The notes under the pieces were generated by a model. That model searched no databases. It saw nothing but the letters and a program-made list of their open reading frames with translations, and was not told the DNA's origin. This document shows positions 27,989 to 36,452 of a stretch of 64,000 nucleotides of DNA, in pieces (position 1 is the first letter of the stretch; each line of letters begins with the position of its first letter). The position numbers were made by a program, and so were the translations under genes. Origin of the DNA: an uncultured Paracoccaceae bacterium (GTDB lineage Bacteria; Pseudomonadota; Alphaproteobacteria; Rhodobacterales; Rhodobacteraceae); the NCBI GenBank assembly GCA_905182105.1, contig CAJJAR010000002.1, positions 1 to 64,000 of the forward strand, read 5' to 3'.

Positions 27989-28444
27989 ATGCGTAAGTTT
28001 CTGGTCGTGCTGGATGACAGCCAAGAATGTTTGAACGCAATGCGTTTCGCCGCACTGCGTGCTGCCCACACGGGTGGCGGCGTCGAGGTTCTTGCGGTGA
28101 TTCCGCCAGACGAATTCAATCACTGGATTGGCGTTGGGGCCGTGATGCGCGAAGAAGCGCGTGATCGCATCAATGCGCATTTTGAAGTCTTTGCAAAATG
28201 GATGCGCGACAAACAACAGGTCGATCCTGAACTGGTGATCCGCGAAGGCGAAGCCGTCACAGAGATCATCGCCCAAATCGCTGACGACTCTGAAGTGGGC
28301 GTGCTGGTACTAGGTGCCGGCGTCGGCAACAAAGGCCCCGGCCCTCTTGTGACCCAACTGACAAAAAGCGCGGGCACACTGCCGATCCCAATCACAATCG
28401 TCCCCGGCGACATTACCAAAGAAAAGCTTGAAGCCATCACATAA
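27989..28444 (+). CDS. Universal stress protein (UspA family)
   Basis: A 151-residue single UspA domain. The N-terminus MRKFLVVLDDSQECLNAMRFAA is typical, and the ATP-binding signature GxGxxGxG...TxS is seen as GAGVGNKGPGPLVTQLTKSAG (about 111-131). The ATG at 27989 lies seven bases after GGAG; the alternative ATG at 27977 contains that site. A role in stress survival is inferred from the family only. Confidence 0.85.
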   Translation: MRKFLVVLDDSQECLNAMRFAALRAAHTGGGVEVLAVIPPDEFNHWIGVGAVMREEARDRINAHFEVFAKWMRDKQQVDPELVIREGEAVTEIIAQIADDSEVGVLVLGAGVGNKGPGPLVTQLTKSAGTLPIPITIVPGDITKEKLEAIT

Positions 28445-28786
28445 GGCGGGGTTCGGTTCGCCACTAAAGAATGCGGCTTTGGTCGAGGTCGCAGATGTCA
28501 GCTAGAGCCCGTAGTGGTGACGTAACAGAGTGTTAGAATGTGTGCTTCTGCCCACGAGTTAAAATCCGGAAGCCTTGAAGATGGTATGGGAGCGCTTGGG
28601 CATGATAGACTGTCTGGGTTTTGACTTGCGGAGGCAAAAAATGACGTCACTAGGTCGACTAGTTGGGCACAAAATACAAACAATTTAGCCACCTCGATCG
28701 ATGATAACAGACCTAATTATAAAAAAGGGATGGCAATTCCTTCTTAGCAAATTTTTTAATAGAATAAATTTTCTAAGACAAAAAAT
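28445..28786. other. Intergenic stretch leading into an AT-rich islet
   Basis: No gene seen. GGCGGGGTTC occurs immediately after the usp stop (28445-28454) and again in the palindrome at 29174-29195. From about 28690 the sequence becomes clearly AT-rich, unlike its neighbours, and leads into the broken RraB-like gene. The first 200 bases may be degraded gene sequence, but nothing is recognisable. Confidence 0.5.
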
Positions 28787-29167
28787 ATGACCGACAAAAT
28801 GGTTCATGGCAGTAAATAAGATATATTTAATACCGCACTTATTGAGAACACAGAAGTATTAGAACGATGTAACTGTGATCCAAGTTTCAATTCTAATACT
28901 CTCAAAGAGATTGAGTTCTTTTGCAGTATACCCACAAAGGAATTAGCTTTGCAGGCAAGGCTAACGCTAATCGAAAAGTTCCCTCTCAAGCGTGGCACAC
29001 ATATAATGGTCCAAACTGTGCCGGAGAGAGTTGATTGCGTGTTGTCTATGAAAATGAAGGCAGACGCATTCGAGATTACAAAAATCGAAATCCAGATGTG
29101 GAATGTCTGTGAAGAATTCGGGGCAAAGGATAATTATTGGGGCTTTTCCCAAGACAGCTTGCATTAA
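28787..29167 (+). pseudogene. RraB-like small gene with premature TAA
   Basis: The frame MTDKMVHGSK at 28787 ends at TAA (28817-28819) and is open afterwards for 115 codons: EVLERCNCDPSFNSNTLKEIEFF, then RVDCVLSMKMKADAFEI and EEFGAKDNYWGF. The late hydrophobic-charged pattern and the EEFG...WGF ending resemble RraB (ribonuclease E inhibitor)/DUF695 proteins, a family assignment I hold with low confidence. Codon use and base composition are much more AT-rich than the rest of the window, a sign of transfer. A TTG at 28949 could start a 72-residue fragment. Confidence 0.5.
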
Positions 29168-29173
29168 GTGCCC

Positions 29174-29195
29174 GTAGGGCGGGGTTCACCCCGCC
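29174..29195. repeat. GTAG-headed REP-like palindrome
   Basis: GTAG is followed by GGCGGGGT-TC-ACCCCGCC, an 8-bp perfect hairpin. A GTAG head before a GC-rich hairpin is the general form of bacterial REP elements mobilised by REP-associated tyrosine transposases. Its left half GGCGGGGTTC also occurs at 28445-28454, so the two copies bracket the AT-rich islet. Confidence 0.45.
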
Positions 29196-29325
29196 GATGG
29201 CGTGGCGGGATGGAGATTTCCTAACCTAAAGTTAATTGTCCCCCCACAAACGTTTACAAAACCCGGAACTTAAAAAATCGTTAGCGCCCCTCTTTTTCTG
29301 AAACTCTACAATTCAGGTCACAAAA

Positions 29326-29403
29326 TGTGCAGTTCGCCCAAAACCGCCCTAAAGCGCGAATTCTACACAGTCAAACTGTACAGATCACAGGACCAACTGC
29401 ACA
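29326..29403. promoter_or_regulatory. Cluster of TGTRCAGTT motifs upstream of nfu
   Basis: The motif TGTGCAGTT occurs at 29326-29334; its inverse AACTGTACA at 29374-29382 and AACTGCACA at 29395-29403, the last continuing as AACTGCACAGTT, a near-palindrome. The last two are 21 bases apart. The otherwise gene-free stretch 29196-29529 holds nothing else I can name. A regulator of the Fe-S gene nfu could bind here, but this is only inference. Confidence 0.3.
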
Positions 29404-29529
29404 GTTTCGCGCACAAATGCCAACGCACTGTGCGTTAACCCACCGATTCGGCCACCTTAGAATGATTCCAAACCTTGACTTAGGGGGCATCAGACCGCAT
29501 ATCAATAGCAACCCCGAGGAGACATTAAT

Positions 29530-30093
29530 ATGTTCATTCAAACAGAATCTACACCGAACCCCGCAACACTAAAATTCTTGCCGGGCCAGACCGTTTTGGA
29601 AATGGGCACTGCAGATTTCCCAGCACCAGACACCAGCGATGCCTCCCCTCTTGCCCAACGCATTTTCGCAGTTGAAGGCGTGAGCGGCGTATTCTTTGGC
29701 ACTGATTTTATAACGGTGACAAAGGCGGATGCCGTCGATTGGGATCATATCAAACCAGCATTGCTTGGTGCAATTATGGAGCATTTTCAATCCGGTAGCC
29801 CTGTTATGGCTGGCGATCACCAACCTGCATCTGGTCACGCCGAACACACAGGTGAAGACGGCGCAATCGTGGGTCAGATCAAAGAGCTGCTCGACAGCCG
29901 CGTGCGTCCTGCCGTGGCCCAAGACGGCGGTGACATCACATTCCACGGCTTTGATCGCGGCGTTGTTTACCTTCATATGCAAGGCGCATGTGCCGGTTGC
30001 CCATCGTCCACATTAACGTTGAAAATGGGCATCGAAAACCTTCTGCGCCACTACATCCCAGAAGTGACCGAAGTGCGCCCAGTCGCCGTTTAA
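29530..30093 (+). CDS. Nfu-type iron-sulfur cluster carrier (NifU family)
   Basis: A 187-residue two-domain protein. The Nfu N-terminal domain starts MFIQTESTPNPATLKFLPG, and the C-terminal NifU-like domain carries the cluster-binding pair CAGC (about 155-158) within HMQGACAGCPSSTLTLKMG. Proteins of this type deliver 4Fe-4S clusters to apo-enzymes such as aconitase and lipoate synthase. Length is typical of alphaproteobacteria and mitochondria. The start has GAGGAG shortly upstream. Confidence 0.93.
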   Translation: MFIQTESTPNPATLKFLPGQTVLEMGTADFPAPDTSDASPLAQRIFAVEGVSGVFFGTDFITVTKADAVDWDHIKPALLGAIMEHFQSGSPVMAGDHQPASGHAEHTGEDGAIVGQIKELLDSRVRPAVAQDGGDITFHGFDRGVVYLHMQGACAGCPSSTLTLKMGIENLLRHYIPEVTEVRPVAV

Positions 30094-30125
30094 ATTTTGT
30101 TTTTAAACGATAATAATATAAGATC

Positions 30126-30156
30126 ACCGTCCAATCTTGGGCGGTTTTCTTGTTTT
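30126..30156 (+). terminator. Intrinsic terminator after nfu
   Basis: ACCGTCC (30126-30132) pairs with GGGCGGT (30139-30145, one G-U pair), followed by TTTCTTGTTTT. It separates nfu from the tsaB-rimI unit. Confidence 0.7.
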
Positions 30157-30186
30157 ACAGCCCTGCCACAGAAAGGTGTTTGTTAA

Positions 30187-30771
30187 GTGGAAAAACCTCT
30201 CATCCTCGCCTTTGACACCTCCGGCCCATATTGCGCCGCCGCTTTGTTGTCGGGCGATACTGTCATCACGCAAACCGTCGAAGAGATGAAAAAAGGCCAA
30301 GCAGAACGCCTGATGTTTCTCCTTAAAGAATTGCTACAATTACATGGGCTTGCCTACGCGGACCTTGATGCACTCTCGGTTGGAACCGGCCCCGGTAACT
30401 TCACCGGTATCCGCATCGGCGTGTCAGCCGCACGCGGTCTTGCCCTTGGCCTTGGCATTCCAGCCTACGGCGTGAACGGCTTTGAACAACGCGCCATTCT
30501 GGACCCATCCGCGACAGTTCACAGCATCGCCGCGCCCCGTCAACAACGCTACGTCCGCGACGCTTCCGGCGCAGCATTGATTTCTGGTGAAGCATTTGAA
30601 TCCAAGGGATATACTATCCTTTCAGACCCATTCCCCGATGCACTTGCGGCCAGCATTGCATTGGCGGCACGCGAACGGTTCCCAAACCCAACCCTCGCGC
30701 CTGCCCCTTACTATCTCAAGGTCCCCGATGCGGCCCCATCCAAAAGCGCCGCTCCTACGATTTTGACATGA
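30187..30771 (+). CDS. tsaB: tRNA threonylcarbamoyladenosine biosynthesis protein TsaB
   Basis: A 194-residue ASKHA-fold protein, partner of TsaD and TsaE in making t6A37 on tRNAs that read ANN codons. The N-terminal LAFDTSGPYCAAALL (about 7-21) and the central SVGTGPGNFTGIRIGVSAARGLAL (GPGxFTGxR) are the family markers. It uses a GTG start at 30187. The stop overlaps the rimI start by four bases, the usual tsaB-rimI arrangement. Confidence 0.93.
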   Translation: MEKPLILAFDTSGPYCAAALLSGDTVITQTVEEMKKGQAERLMFLLKELLQLHGLAYADLDALSVGTGPGNFTGIRIGVSAARGLALGLGIPAYGVNGFEQRAILDPSATVHSIAAPRQQRYVRDASGAALISGEAFESKGYTILSDPFPDALAASIALAARERFPNPTLAPAPYYLKVPDAAPSKSAAPTILT

Positions 30772-31172
30772 CGCCCAGTGAGTTAAGCCAAATTCACGGT
30801 GCTGCATTCACTATGTCCCGCCCATGGTCGGCCCCAGAATTTGAAGACCTTCTGCACAACAAACACACCCATCTCTTCACCTGCCCTCAAGGTTTTGCCT
30901 TGGTCCAAGTCATTGCAGGCGAAGCAGAACTTTTGACCATAGCAGTTCACCCTGACGCACAAGGCAAAGGCGCTGGTGGTACGTTGATGTCAAAGTGGAT
31001 GTCATCCGTAGATGCAGACGAGGCATTCCTAGAAGTCGCCGCAGACAACGATGCTGCCAAACATCTTTACGCGTTACATGGATTCGCAGAAGTCACACGC
31101 CGTTCTGCCTATTATGCCCGAGATTTAGGCGACTCCGCAGACGCAATCGTCATGCGTATAGCCCTGAAATAG
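30768..31172 (+). CDS. rimI: RimI-type GNAT N-acetyltransferase
   Basis: A 134-residue GNAT-fold enzyme, probably the ribosomal-protein S18 alanine N-acetyltransferase or a relaxed relative. The acetyl-CoA loop is in VHPDAQGKGAGGTLMSK (Q/RxxGxG/A), followed by LEVAADNDAAKHLYALHGF. It is translationally coupled to tsaB, which supports the RimI name, but the substrate is not shown. Confidence 0.85.
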   Translation: MTPSELSQIHGAAFTMSRPWSAPEFEDLLHNKHTHLFTCPQGFALVQVIAGEAELLTIAVHPDAQGKGAGGTLMSKWMSSVDADEAFLEVAADNDAAKHLYALHGFAEVTRRSAYYARDLGDSADAIVMRIALK

Positions 31173-31264
31173 TGCCAGAACACAAGAATCCCTCTATACT
31201 TTGCGTCATGTTAGAAAAAGCAGTTGACCCGGCCTGCCCACTACGGCCTAATTTGAATCTGATC

Positions 31265-31283
31265 TAAGCATTCTGTATGCTTA
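31265..31283. promoter_or_regulatory. Palindrome upstream of the nucleoside transporter operon
   Basis: TAAGCAT-N5-ATGCTTA, a perfect 7-bp dyad with a five-base centre, lies 81 bases upstream of the transporter's binding-protein gene. It has no poly-T tail, so an operator is more likely than a terminator. The regulator is not in the window. Confidence 0.45.
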
Positions 31284-31363
31284 CGATGGGCCGAGCGGGT
31301 TAATCAAAATGGTTCACTCCCCAGTACTGGCGGTCCCAAAACAAAACGTGGGAGAACAACCTG

Positions 31364-32359
31364 ATGAAACTTATGCATAAATTCCTTGGCGCTGCCGCCG
31401 GTATCGCATTGACGGCTGGTGCCGCAGCTGCCGACCCAGCATTGATTTTTGACCTTGGTGGTAAATTTGACAAATCATTCAACGAAGCTGCCTTTTCTGG
31501 CGCGCAACGTTGGGCAGAAGAGACTGGCGGTAAGTTCGCTGAGATCGAACTGCAATCAGACGCACAACGTGAGCAAGCGCTGCGTCGCTTTGCTGAAGCT
31601 GGCGCAAACCCAATCGTAATGGCTGGTTTCGCATTTGGTGACGCATTGGGCCAAGTAGCTGCTGATTACCCAGACACAAAATTCACAATCATCGATATGG
31701 TTGTTGATGCGCCAAACGTGCGCTCTGTTGTCTTCAACGAGCACGAAGGTTCATACCTTGTTGGCATGATGGCCGCGCAAGCGTCCAAATCTGGCACCGT
31801 ATCCTTCGTTGGCGGCATGGACATCCCATTGATCCGTCGTTTTGCTTGTGGCTACGCACAAGGCGTAAAAGCAGTGAACCCAGACGCGACAGTAATTTCC
31901 AACATGACCGGTACAACCGGTGCCGCATGGAATGACCCGGTAAAAGGTTCTGAGATCACCAAAGCACAAATCAGCCAAGGTTCTGACGTTGTGTTCGCTG
32001 CTGCTGGCGGCACAGGCGTTGGCGTACTGCAAACTGCTGCGGATGAGAAAATTCTCTCAATCGGCGTTGATTCAAACCAAAACTACCTACACTCAGGTCA
32101 AGTTTTGACATCAATGCTTAAGCGCGTCGACAATGCTGTATTCTCTGCATTCACAGACGGCGTTGACATGGAAACTGGCTTCTCAGTCATGGGTCTAGCA
32201 AACGGTGGCGTAGGCTATGCAATGGACGAACACAACGCGTCCCTCGTATCAGCTGAAATGAAAGCATCTGTTGAAGCGGCCTCAGCACAGATCGCTTCAG
32301 GCGAGATTGCTGTACATGACTACATGTCAGACGACAGCTGCCCAGCACTGACGTTCTAA
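31364..32359 (+). CDS. BMP-family ABC transporter substrate-binding protein
   Basis: A 331-residue periplasmic binding protein of the BMP/PnrA (Med) family, which bind purine nucleosides or related compounds. A signal peptide ends near AAAADPALIFDLGG; the conserved FDLGGKFDKSFNEAAFSGAQ follows, and later VDSNQNYLHSGQVLTSMLKRVD. It is the first gene of an operon with a SnoaL-like gene, one dual ATPase and two permeases. Expression levels are usually high for such first genes. The ligand is inferred from the family. Confidence 0.9.
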   Translation: MKLMHKFLGAAAGIALTAGAAAADPALIFDLGGKFDKSFNEAAFSGAQRWAEETGGKFAEIELQSDAQREQALRRFAEAGANPIVMAGFAFGDALGQVAADYPDTKFTIIDMVVDAPNVRSVVFNEHEGSYLVGMMAAQASKSGTVSFVGGMDIPLIRRFACGYAQGVKAVNPDATVISNMTGTTGAAWNDPVKGSEITKAQISQGSDVVFAAAGGTGVGVLQTAADEKILSIGVDSNQNYLHSGQVLTSMLKRVDNAVFSAFTDGVDMETGFSVMGLANGGVGYAMDEHNASLVSAEMKASVEAASAQIASGEIAVHDYMSDDSCPALTF

Positions 32360-32394
32360 TCAAGCCCTAATCTACCAAAAGAAAGCCCCAAGCC

Positions 32395-32748
32395 ATGACT
32401 GAATGTATTCACACACTCTTCTCGGCTTGGGGCGCACCCACCGCTGAGGCACGCGCAACGGCTACCGACGCAGCCATTGGTCCAGATTTTTGTTACAGCG
32501 ATCCCAGAACGTCCGCGCCAATCACGGACCGCGATGACTATATCAACTACATCAAAATGTTTGCTGAAATGGCACCTGGTGCCGAGGCCAAGATCGTGAA
32601 TATTTCAGAACGCGACGGCAGCGCCCGCGCAACAGTAGAATTTGGCATGCCGAACATGCCGGCAAAGCGCGGCCAGTATTTCATCGACATCAAAGAAGAA
32701 AAAATCGCCCGCATCGTTGGTTACGCTGGTATGGGAGAGCCTAGTTGA
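32395..32748 (+). CDS. SnoaL-like / NTF2-fold protein
   Basis: A 117-residue single-domain protein with the NTF2-like cone fold of the SnoaL family, seen in the N-terminal helix followed by FCYSDPRTSAPITDRDDYINYI and the later FIDIKEEKIARIVGYA. Catalytic role, if any, is unknown. It is encoded between the binding protein and the ATPase of a nucleoside-type transporter and overlaps the next start (stop and TTG share bases), so it is translated with the operon. Confidence 0.75.
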   Translation: MTECIHTLFSAWGAPTAEARATATDAAIGPDFCYSDPRTSAPITDRDDYINYIKMFAEMAPGAEAKIVNISERDGSARATVEFGMPNMPAKRGQYFIDIKEEKIARIVGYAGMGEPS

Positions 32749-34277
32749 ACAACGCTACGACAGCGCCTGCTATTGAGCTAAAAGGCATTTCAAAAGCCTT
32801 TGGACCGGTACAAGCGAACAAAGACATTTCCATCCGCGTCATGCCTGGTACGATCCACGGGATCATCGGCGAAAATGGCGCGGGTAAATCCACGTTGATG
32901 TCCATCCTTTATGGCTTTTACAAAGCTGATAAAGGTGAAATTTTCATTGGTGGCCAGAAGACTGAAATCCCCGACAGCCAAGCTGCAATTGCTGCGGGCA
33001 TTGGCATGGTGTTCCAGCACTTTAAACTGGTTGAAAATTTCACAGTCCTTGAGAATATCATCCTTGGTGCTGAGGACGGTCGATTGTTGAAACCAAGCCT
33101 TGCCAAAGCGCGAAAATCCTTGCTTGAGCTGGCTGCCGAATACGAACTGAACGTTGATCCTGATGCCTTGATCGAAGAGATCGGTGTGGGGATGCAACAG
33201 CGCGTTGAGATTCTAAAGGCCTTGTATCGTCAGGCCGATATTCTTATCCTTGATGAGCCCACAGGCGTTCTGACCCCGTCAGAGGCGGATCAGTTGTTCC
33301 GAATTCTTGGACGTTTGCGTGAAGAAGGCAAAACTATCATCCTTATTACGCACAAACTGCGCGAAATCATGGAAGCCACCGACACCGTCAGCGTTATGCG
33401 CCGCGGTGAGATGACCGCGACGGTTAAAACCGAAGACACCAGCCCTGAAAAACTGGCTGAGTTGATGGTTGGGCGCAAAGTTCTGCTGCAAGTGGACAAA
33501 ACCCCGCCAACACTTGGTGACATTGTTTTAGATGTGCAAAACTTGCGTGTGGTCGATGAACAAGGCGTTGAACGCCTCAAAAGCATTAGCCTGAATGTGC
33601 GTGCTGGTGAAATTCTTGGCATCGCAGGCGTTGCGGGCAACGGTCAATCTGAGCTGCTTGAAGTATTGGGCGGTTACGCCGACGGCACTGGATCGGTGAC
33701 GCTCAACGGCGAAGCGATCGACCTCACTGGCAAATACTCAGACGGCAAAACACGCCGCGCACGTGGCATCGCCCACGTCCCCGAAGATCGCCAACGCGAA
33801 GGTCTGATTATGGACTATTCAGCGTGGGAGAATACTGCGTTTGGGTACCACGATGATCCTGCCTATCAATCCGGCATCTTCATCAACAACGCCGCCATAC
33901 GCCAAGACACTGAGGAAAAGATGGAGCGTTTCGATGTGCGCCCTCCAAACCCGCGCCTGTCAGCCAAAAACTTTAGTGGTGGCAATCAACAGAAGATCGT
34001 TCTTGCACGTGAAATTGAACGCAATCCCGATCTTTTACTGATCGGCCAGCCAACACGCGGTGTGGACATCGGTGCAATCGAATTCATCCACCAACAGATT
34101 GTTGCCCTGCGCGATCAAGGCAAAGCCATTCTATTGGTCAGTGTAGAGTTGGAAGAAATCTTGTCCCTTGCAGACCGCGTCGCCGTTATGTTTGACGGTC
34201 ACATTATGGGGGAACGTGCAGCTGGCGAAACCGACGAAAAAGAACTGGGCCTGATGATGGCCGGTGTGGAGACGTAA
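32745..34277 (+). CDS. ABC transporter ATPase, two nucleotide-binding domains (nucleoside type)
   Basis: A 510-residue fused ATPase. The first domain has Walker A GENGAGKST (about 45-53) and Walker B LILDEPTGVLTPSEAD; the second has a weak Walker A (GVAGNGQSE), signature SGGNQQ (about 408-413) and a Walker B with GQPTRGVD, the sugar/nucleoside-importer pattern. The start codon is TTG at 32745 overlapping the previous stop, with GGGAGAG just upstream. Together with two permeases and the BMP binding protein it forms a complete importer resembling YufNOPQ/NupABCD systems. Confidence 0.92.
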   Translation: MNNATTAPAIELKGISKAFGPVQANKDISIRVMPGTIHGIIGENGAGKSTLMSILYGFYKADKGEIFIGGQKTEIPDSQAAIAAGIGMVFQHFKLVENFTVLENIILGAEDGRLLKPSLAKARKSLLELAAEYELNVDPDALIEEIGVGMQQRVEILKALYRQADILILDEPTGVLTPSEADQLFRILGRLREEGKTIILITHKLREIMEATDTVSVMRRGEMTATVKTEDTSPEKLAELMVGRKVLLQVDKTPPTLGDIVLDVQNLRVVDEQGVERLKSISLNVRAGEILGIAGVAGNGQSELLEVLGGYADGTGSVTLNGEAIDLTGKYSDGKTRRARGIAHVPEDRQREGLIMDYSAWENTAFGYHDDPAYQSGIFINNAAIRQDTEEKMERFDVRPPNPRLSAKNFSGGNQQKIVLAREIERNPDLLLIGQPTRGVDIGAIEFIHQQIVALRDQGKAILLVSVELEEILSLADRVAVMFDGHIMGERAAGETDEKELGLMMAGVET

Positions 34278-34278
34278 G

Positions 34279-35373
34279 ATGGACGTAATGCCAAAATGGG
34301 CCGAGGTCGTCCTTGTGCCACTGATCTCACTGCTTTTGGCGGCAATCCTATCTGGGTTGGTGATCCTTGCCATTGGTGAAGATCCGATTGCGGCATTGAA
34401 ATTGATGATCGACGGCGCATTGGGCAGTACCTATGGCTGGGGTTACACTCTGTATTACGCAACCAACTTTATGTTTACAGGCCTTGCTGTCTCCGTCGCC
34501 TTTCACGCACGGTTGTTCAACATTGGCGGCGAAGGCCAGGCCATGTTGGGTGGTTTGGGCGTGGCGCTTGCCTGTCTGTTCATCCCATGGCCCCATTGGT
34601 CGCTTGGCCTGCTTGGGGCGATTGTTTTGGCCGGTGCATTTGGTGCGATTTGGGCTGCAGTTCCTGCATATCTGCAAGCAAAGCGCGGCAGTCACATCGT
34701 TATTACAACTATTATGTTCAACTTCATCGCAGCAGCGGTACTGAACTATATGCTCGTAAACGTGCTGCGTCCTCAAGGTGCAATGGACCCTGCAACAGCA
34801 CGCTTCCCCGAAGCTGTTCATTTGCCAACTCTGCACGACATCTTGGCCCCCATCGGCATTAGCTTTTCAAAAGCTGCCCCAGCAAACGTTTCCCTGTTGG
34901 TGGCAATTATCGCATGCGTATTGGTTTGGTTGCTGATCTGGCGCACGAAACTTGGGTATGAAATTCGTGCATATGGTCATTCAGAAAGTGCTGCAAAGTA
35001 TGCCGGCATTTCACCTGTGAAGATTACAATGATCGCTATGACCATTTCTGGTGCATTGGCGGGTATGATGGCGATCAACAACGTCATGGGCGAAGCAGAA
35101 CGTTTGGTTTTGAACGCGACTGAGGGTGCAGGCTTTATCGGGATCGCTGTCGCCTTGATGGGTCGCAGTCATCCTTTGGGCGTTTTCATCGCTGCCATCT
35201 TGTTTGGTTTTCTATACCAAGGCGGTGCCGAGTTGGCATTGTGGACCAGCATTCCACGCGAGTTGATCGTGGTCATCCAAGCGCTGGTTATCCTGTTCAC
35301 AGGCGCGCTGGACAATATGGTGCGTATGCCATTGGAACGCATATTCCTTGCCCTGCGTAAGGGAGGCAACTGA
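34279..35373 (+). CDS. ABC transporter permease (nucleoside type), subunit 1
   Basis: A 364-residue inner-membrane protein with about ten helices of the BPD_transp_2 family. The conserved EAA-like segment is FHARLFNIGGEGQAMLGG (about 76-93), and YEIRAYGHSESAAKYAGIS and MAINNVMGEAERL follow. The ATG at 34279 starts two bases after the ATPase stop. An earlier ATG at 34264 lies inside the ATPase gene and is less likely. It pairs with the next gene to form the channel. Confidence 0.9.
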   Translation: MDVMPKWAEVVLVPLISLLLAAILSGLVILAIGEDPIAALKLMIDGALGSTYGWGYTLYYATNFMFTGLAVSVAFHARLFNIGGEGQAMLGGLGVALACLFIPWPHWSLGLLGAIVLAGAFGAIWAAVPAYLQAKRGSHIVITTIMFNFIAAAVLNYMLVNVLRPQGAMDPATARFPEAVHLPTLHDILAPIGISFSKAAPANVSLLVAIIACVLVWLLIWRTKLGYEIRAYGHSESAAKYAGISPVKITMIAMTISGALAGMMAINNVMGEAERLVLNATEGAGFIGIAVALMGRSHPLGVFIAAILFGFLYQGGAELALWTSIPRELIVVIQALVILFTGALDNMVRMPLERIFLALRKGGN

Positions 35374-36353
35374 TGGATTTCTTTACACTCATCCAAATCC
35401 TAGACGCTACTGTTCGCTTGGCAATTCCTTTATTGCTGGCCTGTTTGGCCGGTCTATTCTCGGAGCGCGCTGGTATTTTTGACATCGGTCTCGAAGGTAA
35501 GATGCTAGCCGCTGCCTTCTTCTCTGCCGCGATTGCGTCCATGACAGGCTCCGTTTGGATTGGCTTACTTGCTGGCATCGCAGCATCGCTGTTCCTAAGC
35601 GGCGTTCACGGCCTTGCCTCTATCACTTTCCGAGGTAATCAATTGATCTCTGGCGTTGCGATCAACTTTCTTGCGGCAGGCATGACAGTTTTGATTGCCC
35701 AGTCTTGGTTCAGCCAAGGTGGGCGCACGCCCTCCCTTTCAGGCGCTGAGCGGTTCAACCCAATCAACTTTCCCGGTGCGCTGACCACTACGAACGAAGT
35801 CAAAGCAGCCAGCCCATTAATGCAGGTTTATTCAGAATTGTTATCGGGGCATTCGCTGCTGGTTTATTTCGCGCTGCTGACAGTCCCAATGACGTGGTGG
35901 TTGCTATACCGCACACGTTTTGGTCTGCGTTTGCGTGCGGTTGGTGAAAATCCAGCCGCAGTTGATACAGCTGGTGTTTCGGTTGTTGGTTTGCGTTATG
36001 CGGCAGTTGCGATTTGCGGTATTTTGTGTGGCATTGCCGGAGCGTACCTATCTACAGCACTTCAGGCAGGGTTCGTCAAAGACATGTCCGCAGGTCGTGG
36101 CTTCATCGCGCTTGCAGCCCTTATTTTTGCGAAGTGGCGCCCATGGCACGCGCTGTATGCCACCTTCCTGTTTGGTTTATTCCAAGCGCTTGAACTACGT
36201 CCAGACGTTATTGAAGCTGTCATAGGCATGAAAATTCAAGGCCAATTCTTGGGTGCGCTGCCCTATATTATGACAGTAGTCATTTTGGCTGGCTTCGTCG
36301 GAAAAGCCATTCCACCACGTGCTGGTGGCGAACCATATGTCAAAGAGCGTTGA
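35373..36353 (+). CDS. ABC transporter permease (nucleoside type), subunit 2
   Basis: A 326-residue BPD_transp_2 permease with about nine helices. Features are FSERAGIFDIGLEGKMLAAAF and, in the C-terminal half, RTRFGLRLRAVGENPAAVDTAGVSV. The ATG at 35373 overlaps the previous stop by one base. It closes the importer operon; no terminator is clear in the 99 bases before the next gene. Confidence 0.9.
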   Translation: MDFFTLIQILDATVRLAIPLLLACLAGLFSERAGIFDIGLEGKMLAAAFFSAAIASMTGSVWIGLLAGIAASLFLSGVHGLASITFRGNQLISGVAINFLAAGMTVLIAQSWFSQGGRTPSLSGAERFNPINFPGALTTTNEVKAASPLMQVYSELLSGHSLLVYFALLTVPMTWWLLYRTRFGLRLRAVGENPAAVDTAGVSVVGLRYAAVAICGILCGIAGAYLSTALQAGFVKDMSAGRGFIALAALIFAKWRPWHALYATFLFGLFQALELRPDVIEAVIGMKIQGQFLGALPYIMTVVILAGFVGKAIPPRAGGEPYVKER

Positions 36354-36452
36354 TCCAGCGATAGGTCCAGTTTGACCCAAGATATCAGCCCTGTTTGAAG
36401 CGTATACGCATGGCATCTTGATTTAGGTGCCGTACCCGGTCTAGGAGGGTCC

